The translations under genes and the position numbers were made by a program. Below are positions 34,263-42,252 of a stretch of 64,000 bases of DNA, piece by piece. Each line of letters starts with the position of its first letter. The stretch's first letter is position 1. The stretch is taken from contig DASXPS010000056.1 in NCBI GenBank assembly GCA_036493475.1, positions 1-64,000 on the forward strand, read 5' to 3'. The notes under the pieces were generated by a model. The model saw only the letters and a program-made list of their open reading frames with translations. It ran no database searches and was not told where the DNA came from. Source of the DNA: Sporichthyaceae bacterium. GTDB taxonomy: Bacteria; Actinomycetota; Actinomycetes; Sporichthyales; Sporichthyaceae.

Positions 34263-36422
34263 ATGGGACCGATGAGCGCCGACCGCCCGCCCCTGTGGCC
34301 CGGGGATTCTGTGCCGTTGGGCGCCACCCACGACTCGCTGCGCGGCGGGGTGAACTTCGCGTTGTCCTCCTCCGCCGGGGAATCGGTGACGGTGTGTCTG
34401 TTCGACGACGCCGGTGTCGAGCAGCAGCGGGTGCAGCTGACCGAGCGCACCGGTTCGGTGTGGCACGGCTTCGTGCCGGGGCCGGGACCGGGCACCCGCT
34501 ACGGGTTCCGGGTGGCCGGGCCGTGGGAGCCGGCGCGCGGCGCGCGGTACAACGCGGCCAAGTTGTTGGTGGACCCCTACGCCCGGGCCATCACCGGTGA
34601 TTGGACCGCGGATCCGGCCGGCTTCGGGCACCAGCACGACGGCGGTGACCTGACCCGGGACAGCCGGGATTCGGCGCCGTACGTGCCGCACGCCGTTGTG
34701 GTGAGCGCCGGCCCGGACGGCCGACTCGGCCCACCCGCGCCGGGTCGCACCTGGGCGGACACCGTGCTCTACGAACTGCACGTGCGCGGGTTCACCCAGC
34801 AGCACCCGGAGGTGCCGCCGGAGTTGCGCGGGACGTTCGCCGGGTTGGCGCACCCGGCGGTCACCTCGTATCTGACGGGATTGGGGGTCACCGCGGTCGA
34901 GTTGCTGCCGGTGCATCACTTCGTCTCCGAGGAGCGCCTGCTGCTGGGCGGGCGACGCAACTATTGGGGCTACAACACCCTGGGCTGGTTCGCCCCGCAC
35001 GCCGGGTACTCCTCATCCGGATCGACCGGCGGGCAGGTCCGCGAGTTCCGCGCGATGGTGCACGCGCTGCACGCGGCCGGACTCGAGGTGATTCTGGACG
35101 TCGTCTACAACCACAGCGCCGAGGGCGACGAGACCGGCCCGACCCTCAACCTGCGCGGCATCGACAACGCGGCGTACTACCGGCTGCGCGACGGGCGGCG
35201 GTATATCGATGACACCGGCTGCGGGAACACCATCGATGCCCGCTCGCCCCGGGTGATCGGACTCATCGCGGATTCCCTGCGGTATTGGGTGTCCGAGATG
35301 GGGGTGGACGGCTTCCGCTTCGACCTGGCGCCGGCATTGCTGCGCGGGAATGTCGGGGTCGACGCGGCCGCGACCTTGTTGACGGTGATCGCACAGGACC
35401 CGGTGTTGAGCCGGGTGAAGTTGATCGCCGAGCCGTGGGATCTGGGCCCCGGCGGGTACATCACCGGCGGTTTCCCACCGCCCTGGGCGGAATGGAACGA
35501 CAAGTTCCGCGGGGGCGTGCGGGACTTCTGGCGCCGCGCCGCGCACGGCGTCAACGACATGGCGTCGCGCCTGTCCGGGTCATCCGACGTGTTCGGTCAG
35601 CCTGGCCGAGGACCCGAGGCCTCGATCAACTTCATCACCGCGCACGACGGGTTCACGCTGCGCGACCTGGTGTCCTACGAGGCCAAGCACAACGAGGCCA
35701 ATGGCGAGGACAACCGGGACGGCACCAACGACAACCGCTCCTGGAACTGCGGTGTGGAGGGCGACACCGACGCCGCCGCGGTACTCACCCTGAGGGCCCG
35801 TCAGGTGCGTAATTTTCTGCTCACGCTGGTGCTGTCCGCCGGGGTGCCGATGCTGGTGGCCGGGGACGAGCGCGGACGCACGCAACTCGGCAACAACAAT
35901 GCCTACTGCCTCGATGACCCGACCACGTGGATGGACTGGTCGCCCAACCCGGTCGGTGAGCGGCTGACGGCCTTCGTCCGGAAGGTGCTGGCGTTGCGGG
36001 CCGCGCACCCGGTTTTCCGCTCCCGAGAGTTCTTCACCGGCGCACCGCGCAACGGATCCGGGCAGCCCGACGTGGCGTGGTTCCGCCCGGACGGCGAGCA
36101 TCTGACGCAACGGGACTGGCTGGACGGCGGGCTACAGACCCTCGGCATGCAATTCAACGGCGCGGAGGTGACCCGCCGGGGGTCCCGCGGCGAGGCACTG
36201 CACGACGACAGCTTCCTGCTGTTGCTGCACGCCGGGGCGGCAGCGGTGGACTTCCGGTTGCCCGAACCCACCGCCGGCTGCCGTTACCGCACCGTGCTGG
36301 ACTCCGGTGACGAGCGCGCTGCAGAACGCCCCGAGGCCGCGGCGGGCGAGGTGGTGCACCTGGTGGCGAACTCCGCGGTACTGCTCCAGGTCAGTGGCGG
36401 CGTCACGGCGCCGATCCGGTGA
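34263..36422 (+). CDS. glgX: Glycogen debranching enzyme (GH13_11, GlgX/TreX type)
   Basis: 719 aa. An N-terminal CBM48-like domain (about 1-130) is followed by a GH13 barrel: DVVYNHSAEGDE, GFRFDLAPAL with nucleophile Asp354, IAEPWDLGPGGY with acid/base Glu390, and ITAHDGFTLRDLVSY with the third Asp. It hydrolyses alpha-1,6 branch points of glycogen. The ATG at 34263 is used, and another ATG is three codons on. It is convergent with oppF and overlaps its end by 20 bp. The nearby glgP and glgE-treS-pep2-glgB genes act on the same polymer. Confidence 0.96.
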   Translation: MGPMSADRPPLWPGDSVPLGATHDSLRGGVNFALSSSAGESVTVCLFDDAGVEQQRVQLTERTGSVWHGFVPGPGPGTRYGFRVAGPWEPARGARYNAAKLLVDPYARAITGDWTADPAGFGHQHDGGDLTRDSRDSAPYVPHAVVVSAGPDGRLGPPAPGRTWADTVLYELHVRGFTQQHPEVPPELRGTFAGLAHPAVTSYLTGLGVTAVELLPVHHFVSEERLLLGGRRNYWGYNTLGWFAPHAGYSSSGSTGGQVREFRAMVHALHAAGLEVILDVVYNHSAEGDETGPTLNLRGIDNAAYYRLRDGRRYIDDTGCGNTIDARSPRVIGLIADSLRYWVSEMGVDGFRFDLAPALLRGNVGVDAAATLLTVIAQDPVLSRVKLIAEPWDLGPGGYITGGFPPPWAEWNDKFRGGVRDFWRRAAHGVNDMASRLSGSSDVFGQPGRGPEASINFITAHDGFTLRDLVSYEAKHNEANGEDNRDGTNDNRSWNCGVEGDTDAAAVLTLRARQVRNFLLTLVLSAGVPMLVAGDERGRTQLGNNNAYCLDDPTTWMDWSPNPVGERLTAFVRKVLALRAAHPVFRSREFFTGAPRNGSGQPDVAWFRPDGEHLTQRDWLDGGLQTLGMQFNGAEVTRRGSRGEALHDDSFLLLLHAGAAAVDFRLPEPTAGCRYRTVLDSGDERAAERPEAAAGEVVHLVANSAVLLQVSGGVTAPIR

Positions 36423-37407
36423 GGCGTTCGTCGGCGTTTTCCGGGAAGTGGCACGCGGCCGCGTGGCCCGCGGTATCCGCGGTGAGCACCGGCGGGGTCA
36501 CCCGGCACACGTCGCGCACCTTCGGGCAGCGCGGGTGGAAAGGACAGCCGGGCGGCGGGCTCAGCGGCGAGGGCGGCTCGCCGGTCAACCGCACTCCCGG
36601 CCGGTGCAACCGCCGCGCCGGGTCCGGCAGCGGCGCCGCCGCCAGCAGCGCCACCGTGTACGGGTGCCGCGGTCGCGCGTACAACTCCGTGGCGGTGCCC
36701 ACCTCCACCAATCGCCCCAGATACATCACGCCGATGCGGTCGCACAGGTGCCGCACCACGGCGAGATCGTGCGCGATCACCACGTAGGCCAGCCCCAACT
36801 CGGCCTGCAGGTCCTCCAGCAGGTTCAGTACCTGGGCCTGGATCGACACGTCCAGCGCGGACACCGGTTCGTCGGCCACCACCAGCCGCGGGCGCAGCGC
36901 CAACGCCCGGGCGATGCCGATGCGTTGGCGTTGACCGCCGGAGAACTCGTGCGGGTAGCGGTTGTAGTGCTCGGGGTTGAGTCCGACCAGTTCCAGCAAT
37001 TGCTGCACCGCCGGCCGGGTGCCGTGCGGCGTCGCGATGCCCTGCAGTCGAAACGGTGCCCCCACGATGGTGCCCACCGTGTGCCGCGGGTTCAGCGAGG
37101 AGTACGGGTCCTGGAAGATCAATGCGATCTCCCGACGCACCGGGCGCAGCTTGCGGCCGCGCAGCGCGGTGATCTCCCGGCCGTCCAGCCACACCCGACC
37201 GGCGCTGGGCTCCAACAACCGGGTCACCAGCCGACCGGTGGTGGTCTTGCCGCAGCCGGATTCCCCGACCAGCCCGAAGGTCTCCCCCGGCGCCACGTCA
37301 AAGTCCAGACCGTCCACCGCGTGGACCAGGGCGGTTTGACGCCGCATCACCCCGGAGCGCACCGGGAAGTGCTTGGTCAGCCCACGCACCGCCAGCAGCG
37401 CGCTCAT
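36403..37407 (-). CDS. oppF: Oligopeptide ABC transporter ATP-binding protein (OppF type)
   Basis: 334 aa. Walker A GESGCGKT, signature SGGQRQR, Walker B VVADEPVSALD, then the oligopeptide-specific C-terminal region with HPYTVALLAAAP and a Cys-containing tail (GCPFHPRCP). The start ATG overlaps the oppD stop (ATGA). It is one of the two ATPases of a peptide importer whose genes run C-A-B-D-F on this strand. Substrate specificity (oligo- or dipeptide) cannot be told from sequence alone. Confidence 0.92.
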   Translation of the reverse strand: MSALLAVRGLTKHFPVRSGVMRRQTALVHAVDGLDFDVAPGETFGLVGESGCGKTTTGRLVTRLLEPSAGRVWLDGREITALRGRKLRPVRREIALIFQDPYSSLNPRHTVGTIVGAPFRLQGIATPHGTRPAVQQLLELVGLNPEHYNRYPHEFSGGQRQRIGIARALALRPRLVVADEPVSALDVSIQAQVLNLLEDLQAELGLAYVVIAHDLAVVRHLCDRIGVMYLGRLVEVGTATELYARPRHPYTVALLAAAPLPDPARRLHRPGVRLTGEPPSPLSPPPGCPFHPRCPKVRDVCRVTPPVLTADTAGHAAACHFPENADERLTGSAP

Positions 37408-38408
37408 CGTTGCGCCCACAACTCGCGCCGCCGCGACGGCTCCAGGTGACACGCCACCGCGTGGTCGGGCCGGCTGGGCAGCAGCACCGGTACCTCGGTC
37501 GAGGATCGCCCACCGGTCTGCGCCGCGTACGGGCAGCGGGGGTGGAACGCGCAACCGGGCGGGGTGTTGATCAGGCTCGGCGGCGAGCCCGCGACCGGGG
37601 AGAGCCGGTCGTGCCGGACGCCGTCCAACCGCGGCACCGAACCCAGCAACCCCCACGTGTAGGGGTGTTCCGGGCTGTCGAACAGATCCTCTGCCCGCCC
37701 GTACTCCGCCGCCCGTCCCGCATACATGACCAGCACGTCGTGGGCCATCTCGGCGACCACCCCGAGGTCGTGGGTGACCAGGATCAACGCCGTGTCCCGT
37801 TCCGCCTGCAGACCCCGGATCAGGTCCAGGATCTGCGCCTGGACGGTGACGTCCAGCGCGGTGGTCGGCTCGTCGGCGATGAGCAGCGCCGGGTCGCAGG
37901 ACAGCGCCATGGCGATCATCACCCGTTGCCGCATACCTCCGGAGAACTGGTGCGGATGGTCGTCCACCCGTTGCTGTGGCTGCGGGATGCCGACCCGGCC
38001 GAGCAGATCCACCGCCCGCCGCGTGGCCACCGGCCGGGACACGGGGTGGTGCACCCGGTAGGCCTCGACGATCTGGGCACCCACGGTGTGGAACGGGTTG
38101 AGTGAGGTCAGCGGATCCTGGAAGATCATCGCCGCGGTGGAGCCGCGCAACCGGCGCATCGCCTCCGGGCCGGCAGCGAGCAGATCGTGGGAGTCCAGGT
38201 GGATCTCCCCGGTGATCGTGGTGCCCGGCGAGCGCCGGTGCAGGCCCATGACGGCCAGCGCGGTCACCGTCTTGCCCGAGCCGGACTCCCCCACGATGCC
38301 CAGCGTCCGGCCGCGGTCCACGGCGAAGGACAGCCCGTCGACGGCGCGCACCACCCCGTCGTCGGTGGCGAAGCGCACCCGCAGGTCACGCACCGTCAGA
38401 AAGCTCAC
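37404..38408 (-). CDS. oppD: Oligopeptide ABC transporter ATP-binding protein (OppD type)
   Basis: 334 aa. Walker A GESGSGKT, QDPLTSLNPFHTVG, signature SGGMRQR, Walker B LIADEPTTALDVT, and a C-terminal region with GCAFHPRCPYAAQTGG. The ATG overlaps the oppB stop by four bases, and its own stop overlaps the oppF start. It forms a heterodimer with OppF under the two permeases. Confidence 0.93.
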   Translation of the reverse strand: MSFLTVRDLRVRFATDDGVVRAVDGLSFAVDRGRTLGIVGESGSGKTVTALAVMGLHRRSPGTTITGEIHLDSHDLLAAGPEAMRRLRGSTAAMIFQDPLTSLNPFHTVGAQIVEAYRVHHPVSRPVATRRAVDLLGRVGIPQPQQRVDDHPHQFSGGMRQRVMIAMALSCDPALLIADEPTTALDVTVQAQILDLIRGLQAERDTALILVTHDLGVVAEMAHDVLVMYAGRAAEYGRAEDLFDSPEHPYTWGLLGSVPRLDGVRHDRLSPVAGSPPSLINTPPGCAFHPRCPYAAQTGGRSSTEVPVLLPSRPDHAVACHLEPSRRRELWAQR

Positions 38409-39412
38409 AACCGCACCCGCGGGTCCGCGACCGCGTAGAGCACGTCCACGATCAGGTTCGCCAGCACCACGAAGAACGCGCCGACCAGCGTGACGCCGAG
38501 AATCTCCGGCAGGTCCTTCGCGGACACCGCGTCCACTGCGAACTTGCCGATGCCGGGCAGCGAGAACGTGGACTCGGTGAGGAACGCACCGCCCAGCAGC
38601 AGGCCGAGATCCAAACCGAAAATGGTGAGGATCGGGGTCAGCGACGCGCGCAGCCCGTGCCGCAACACCACCTCACGCTCGCGCAGACCTTTCGCGCGCG
38701 CGGTACGGATGAAGTCCTCCTCCATCGCCTCCAACATCGACGCCCGGGTCAGCCGCGCGTACAGCGCGGCATAGAGGAACGCCAGGGTGATCCACGGCAG
38801 CGTCAGATTGCGTGCCCACAACAGCGGATCGTCGGTGAGCCCGACGTAGTGCACGTCCGGGAACCAACCGAGTTTGTAGCTGAACAGGGCCAGCGACAGC
38901 AGTCCGGTGAAGAAGATGGGTAGCGACACCCCGGCCAGTGCGGTGGCCATCGCCGCTCGGTCCAGCACACTGCCCCGGCGCAAGGCAGACAACACCCCGA
39001 CTCCCACTCCCCCGATCAGCCAGAGGGCCGCGGCACCCACCGCCAGCGACGCGGTCACCGGCAACCGATCCTTGATCAGCGGCCAGACTGCCTGGTGATT
39101 CTTGAACGAGTAGCCGAAGCAGGGTGCCGGGCAGTGCTCGGACTCCGGCCCGAACTGATAGGTCTCGCCGACCACCAGGCCCTTGACGAACCGGCCGTAC
39201 TGCTCGTAGATCGGCTCGTCCAGGTGCAGCTTCGCGGTCACCGCGGCCACCGCCTGCGGGCTGGGGTCACGACCCACGTAGCCGGTGGCCAATTCCGCCG
39301 TGGTCTGCCCGGCCAGCCGCGGCACCCCGAAGAAGATGCCGAAGGTGACCAGCGTGGTGATCGCCAATAGGGCGACCGACCACACCAGTCGGCGGAGCAC
39401 GAAGCTCAGCAT
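38405..39412 (-). CDS. oppB: Oligopeptide ABC transporter permease (OppB type)
   Basis: 335 aa, about six membrane helices, with the EAA-type loop (LTRASMLEAMEEDFIRTARAKGLRER region) near residues 215-245. The ATG at 39412 is preferred to the TTG two codons upstream, because AGGG lies seven bases before it. The long extracellular loop between helices 1 and 2 is typical of OppB. It follows oppA by 19 bp and is coupled to oppD. Confidence 0.93.
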   Translation of the reverse strand: MLSFVLRRLVWSVALLAITTLVTFGIFFGVPRLAGQTTAELATGYVGRDPSPQAVAAVTAKLHLDEPIYEQYGRFVKGLVVGETYQFGPESEHCPAPCFGYSFKNHQAVWPLIKDRLPVTASLAVGAAALWLIGGVGVGVLSALRRGSVLDRAAMATALAGVSLPIFFTGLLSLALFSYKLGWFPDVHYVGLTDDPLLWARNLTLPWITLAFLYAALYARLTRASMLEAMEEDFIRTARAKGLREREVVLRHGLRASLTPILTIFGLDLGLLLGGAFLTESTFSLPGIGKFAVDAVSAKDLPEILGVTLVGAFFVVLANLIVDVLYAVADPRVRL

Positions 39413-39431
39413 CGCCAATCCCTAAATGTGA

Positions 39432-41189
39432 CTACCGGGTCAGCCCGAGCGAGGCGTAGTCGTACATGCCGTAAGCGCGGTGCACATAGACGTTGGTCAG
39501 GTTCGGGGCCCGGTAGAGCAGGGCCTTCTCATAGATCATCGGGAGAATCGCGGCGTCGGCCATGAACGCGGCGTCGATCTGCGCCCACAGCTTGGCCCGG
39601 GCCGCAGCGTCGGCCGCGGCGATGGACTGGGTGAACAGGTCGTTGATCGCGGGGTCGTCCAACTCGGACAGGTTGGAGTTACCCGAAGCCTTGATGGCCT
39701 TGCCGTCCGCGATCTGCTCCAGGAAACCGTAGCCGCTGGGCCAGTCCGCACCCCAGCCCATGAACATCAGACCGAGGTTGTGCGAGTGGGCGAAGTTCGT
39801 CGACCCGGCGTAGTTCGAGAAGTACTGCCCCGCCGGGTACTTCTCGATGGAGGCGTTGATGTTCACCTTCTTCAACGCCTGCTGTAGCGACAGCGCGCCC
39901 TGCACCTCTTTGGGCCGGTCGGCGCGCGCGGCGATCGTGGTGGCGAACCCGTCCGGCTTGCCGCACGCGGCCAGTTCGGACTTCGCGGCCTCCACGTCCC
40001 CGTTCGGGTGCGTCTTGATGTTGTAGACATCCGTGTCGACGTAGCCGTCCAAGGTGGGCGGCATCAGCGTGGTCGCGATGTCCCCGGAATGCGGACCGCC
40101 GTAGGCAGTCTGCAGCGACTGGTGGTCGGCGGCCAGGATCACCGCCTTGCGGCAGTGGATGTTATCGAACGGGGCCACCTTTGTGCTGATCGCGACGTAG
40201 CGGACGAACCCGGTCACCGGGTTGTCGGCGTTGTTGTACTTGTCGCTGCCCGGCCGCAGGATGTCCGCCTGCGCGGCGGTGCCGACCCCGACGCCGGTCA
40301 CGTCATAGCCCGCGTCCCCGGCCAGCAGACGCTGGTCCAGATCCGAGGAGTTCACCTTGAGGGTGACCTCGATGCGGTCCACCAACTGCTTGCGGTTGGG
40401 GTCGGAACCCGCGTCCCAGTTGGGATTGCGGGACAGGATCAGCGACTTGCCGGGGTCATAGGAGTCCATCTTGTAGGGCCCGGTGGAGGCCACATGCCGG
40501 GCGTAGTTCGCCCCGTCGTCGCGTGCCTTGGGCACCGGCGCGGTCTGCGGCAACGTGGCCAGGTCGTCGAACTCCGGGAACGGCCGCTGCAGGTGAAACA
40601 CGATCGTGGTGTCGTCCGGGGTGTCGATCGCCGACAGCCCGCCGTAGGCGTCCTTGTACGGCCCGGTGTAGTCGGTACCCAACAGGTCCTTGAAGTAGGT
40701 CGGCCCATTGGACAGCACATCGGGGGCGTAGTTGCTGCGCTCGATCGCGTACTTGATGTCCGCGGCCTTCACCACGGTGCCGTCGTCGTACTTGATCCCG
40801 GACTTCAGGTGGTAGGTGACGGTCTTGCCGTCATCGCTGACCTGGCCCAGCCCGGTGGCCAGGTCCGGCACCACCTGCAATCCGGCCTTGCCCGGTGCCT
40901 CGGCGAACGTGGTCAGCGTGCGGCTGTAGAGCCGGCCGAAGTCCCAGGAGTAGGCGTAATAGGTGTTGCCGGGATCCGGGGAATCCCAGTCGTCGGTGTT
41001 GAGCACCTTGAGCACGCCACCGCTCGCGGTGGACGGACGCACGATGCCGTTGGTGGCGGCGTCGAAGATGGCCTTGCCGCTGCTCGCCCCGGCCGAGGCG
41101 CTGGGGTTCGCGGACGGCCCGCCCTTGCCGCCGCAGGCGGCCAATGTCAACGCCAATGCGGCCAGCGCCGCGACGCGTACAGGTCTCAC
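39432..41189 (-). CDS. oppA: Peptide ABC transporter substrate-binding lipoprotein (OppA type)
   Basis: 585 aa, SBP_bac_5 fold. The GTG at 41189 gives MRPVRVAALAALALTLAACGG, a signal peptide with the lipobox LAAC and Cys19, so the protein is held on the outer membrane face. It is preceded by GAGAGG. The longer frame runs into oppC. It sits between oppC and oppB, so the operon order is C-A-B-D-F. It binds the peptide and delivers it to OppBC. Confidence 0.93.
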   Translation of the reverse strand: MRPVRVAALAALALTLAACGGKGGPSANPSASAGASSGKAIFDAATNGIVRPSTASGGVLKVLNTDDWDSPDPGNTYYAYSWDFGRLYSRTLTTFAEAPGKAGLQVVPDLATGLGQVSDDGKTVTYHLKSGIKYDDGTVVKAADIKYAIERSNYAPDVLSNGPTYFKDLLGTDYTGPYKDAYGGLSAIDTPDDTTIVFHLQRPFPEFDDLATLPQTAPVPKARDDGANYARHVASTGPYKMDSYDPGKSLILSRNPNWDAGSDPNRKQLVDRIEVTLKVNSSDLDQRLLAGDAGYDVTGVGVGTAAQADILRPGSDKYNNADNPVTGFVRYVAISTKVAPFDNIHCRKAVILAADHQSLQTAYGGPHSGDIATTLMPPTLDGYVDTDVYNIKTHPNGDVEAAKSELAACGKPDGFATTIAARADRPKEVQGALSLQQALKKVNINASIEKYPAGQYFSNYAGSTNFAHSHNLGLMFMGWGADWPSGYGFLEQIADGKAIKASGNSNLSELDDPAINDLFTQSIAAADAAARAKLWAQIDAAFMADAAILPMIYEKALLYRAPNLTNVYVHRAYGMYDYASLGLTR

Positions 41190-41199
41190 GGTCGTCCTC

Positions 41200-42180
41200 T
41201 CATCGCGATTTCGGATCCAGCGCGTCGCGCAGGCCGTCCCCGAAGAGATTGAAGGCCAGCACGGTGATGAAGATGGCAAGGCCGGGCACGATCACGAAAC
41301 CCGGCGCGACGGTGTACAGCGGCACCGCACCGGTGAGCATCCCGCCCCACGACGCGGTGGGCTCGGCCACCCCGACGCCGAAGAACGACAGCGCGGCCTC
41401 GAACAGGATGTTGGTGGGGATGAGCAGCGTGCCGTACACCAGGATCGGCCCGGCCAGGTTGGGCAACAGCTCGCGGAACACGATGTGCCCGGTGCCCGCG
41501 CCCAGGCTGCGCGCGGCGTCGACGAATTCCCGTTCGCGCAGGGAGAGGGTCTGTCCGCGCACGATGCGCCCGATGTAGGGCCAGGAGAAGAATCCGATCA
41601 CCACGATCAGCAGCACCACTCGCAAAGTGTTGCCGCTCAGGCCGAACGCCTCGCCCTGCACCGCCCCGCCCAGGGCGAGCGCGAACAGCAGCAGCGGGAA
41701 GGCCAGGAACACGTCCATGGTGCGCGCGATGACCGCATCCACCCAGCCGCCGCGGTAGCCGGCCAGCACACCGAGCACGGTGCCGAGGGTCACCGACAGC
41801 AGGGTGGCCCCGAATGCGACCAGCAAGGAGATGCGTGCGCCGTAGAGCGTGCGACTGAACAGGTCCCGGCCGTTGATGGGTTCCAGCCCGAACAGATGGT
41901 GCACGCTGATCCCGCCCCAGCGGCCCTTGGGCGCGCCGAAGGTGGGGTCGATGAGGTTCTGGTGGAACTCATCCGGCGGGTCGCCGAGCACCTTCACGAT
42001 CAGCGGCGCGGCGATGGCGACGACCACCAGGGCGATGACCACGACGCCGCCGGTGATGGCCACCCGGTCGCGGCGCAGCCGCCGCCAGGCAATGGCGGCC
42101 GGCGACCGGCCGGCCACCCACGGCCCGACCGGAACCACCACGGTGAGATCGCCGTGTGGTTCCGGGGGCGGTGCGGTCAT
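41200..42180 (-). CDS. oppC: Oligopeptide ABC transporter permease (OppC type)
   Basis: 326 aa. A Pro-rich N-terminus, a first membrane helix (about 44-65), the OppC-type periplasmic loop (DEFHQNLIDPTFGAPKG...), and five more helices with the EAA-loop segment FVDAARSLGAGTGHIVFREL. It is the first gene of the opp operon and lies 65 bp past the glgP stop, with a palindrome in the gap. Confidence 0.93.
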   Translation of the reverse strand: MTAPPPEPHGDLTVVVPVGPWVAGRSPAAIAWRRLRRDRVAITGGVVVIALVVVAIAAPLIVKVLGDPPDEFHQNLIDPTFGAPKGRWGGISVHHLFGLEPINGRDLFSRTLYGARISLLVAFGATLLSVTLGTVLGVLAGYRGGWVDAVIARTMDVFLAFPLLLFALALGGAVQGEAFGLSGNTLRVVLLIVVIGFFSWPYIGRIVRGQTLSLREREFVDAARSLGAGTGHIVFRELLPNLAGPILVYGTLLIPTNILFEAALSFFGVGVAEPTASWGGMLTGAVPLYTVAPGFVIVPGLAIFITVLAFNLFGDGLRDALDPKSR

Positions 42181-42232
42181 GGCCGATTATGTTCCGGCCC
42201 AGCCCCGCAATCGGGTAATGAACCGGCCGGAG

Positions 42233-42252
42233 ATCAGCGCTGATATCAGCGC
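42233..42252. promoter_or_regulatory. Overlapping palindromes between glgP and oppC
   Basis: GCGCTGATATCAGCGC (42237-42252) is a perfect 16-bp palindrome, ATCAGCGCTGAT (42233-42244) a perfect 12-bp one, and ATCAGCGC occurs twice as a direct repeat 12 bp apart. The block spans the glgP stop and lies 53 bp upstream of the oppC start. It may be an operator for opp or part of a terminator for glgP; the function is not known. Confidence 0.5.

Noticed and set aside
34263-42180. The opp operon as a maltodextrin importer serving the glucan genes
   Set aside because: The ATPases have the oligopeptide C-terminal region with the HPYT motif, the binding protein is SBP_bac_5 type and there is no MalE-like gene.
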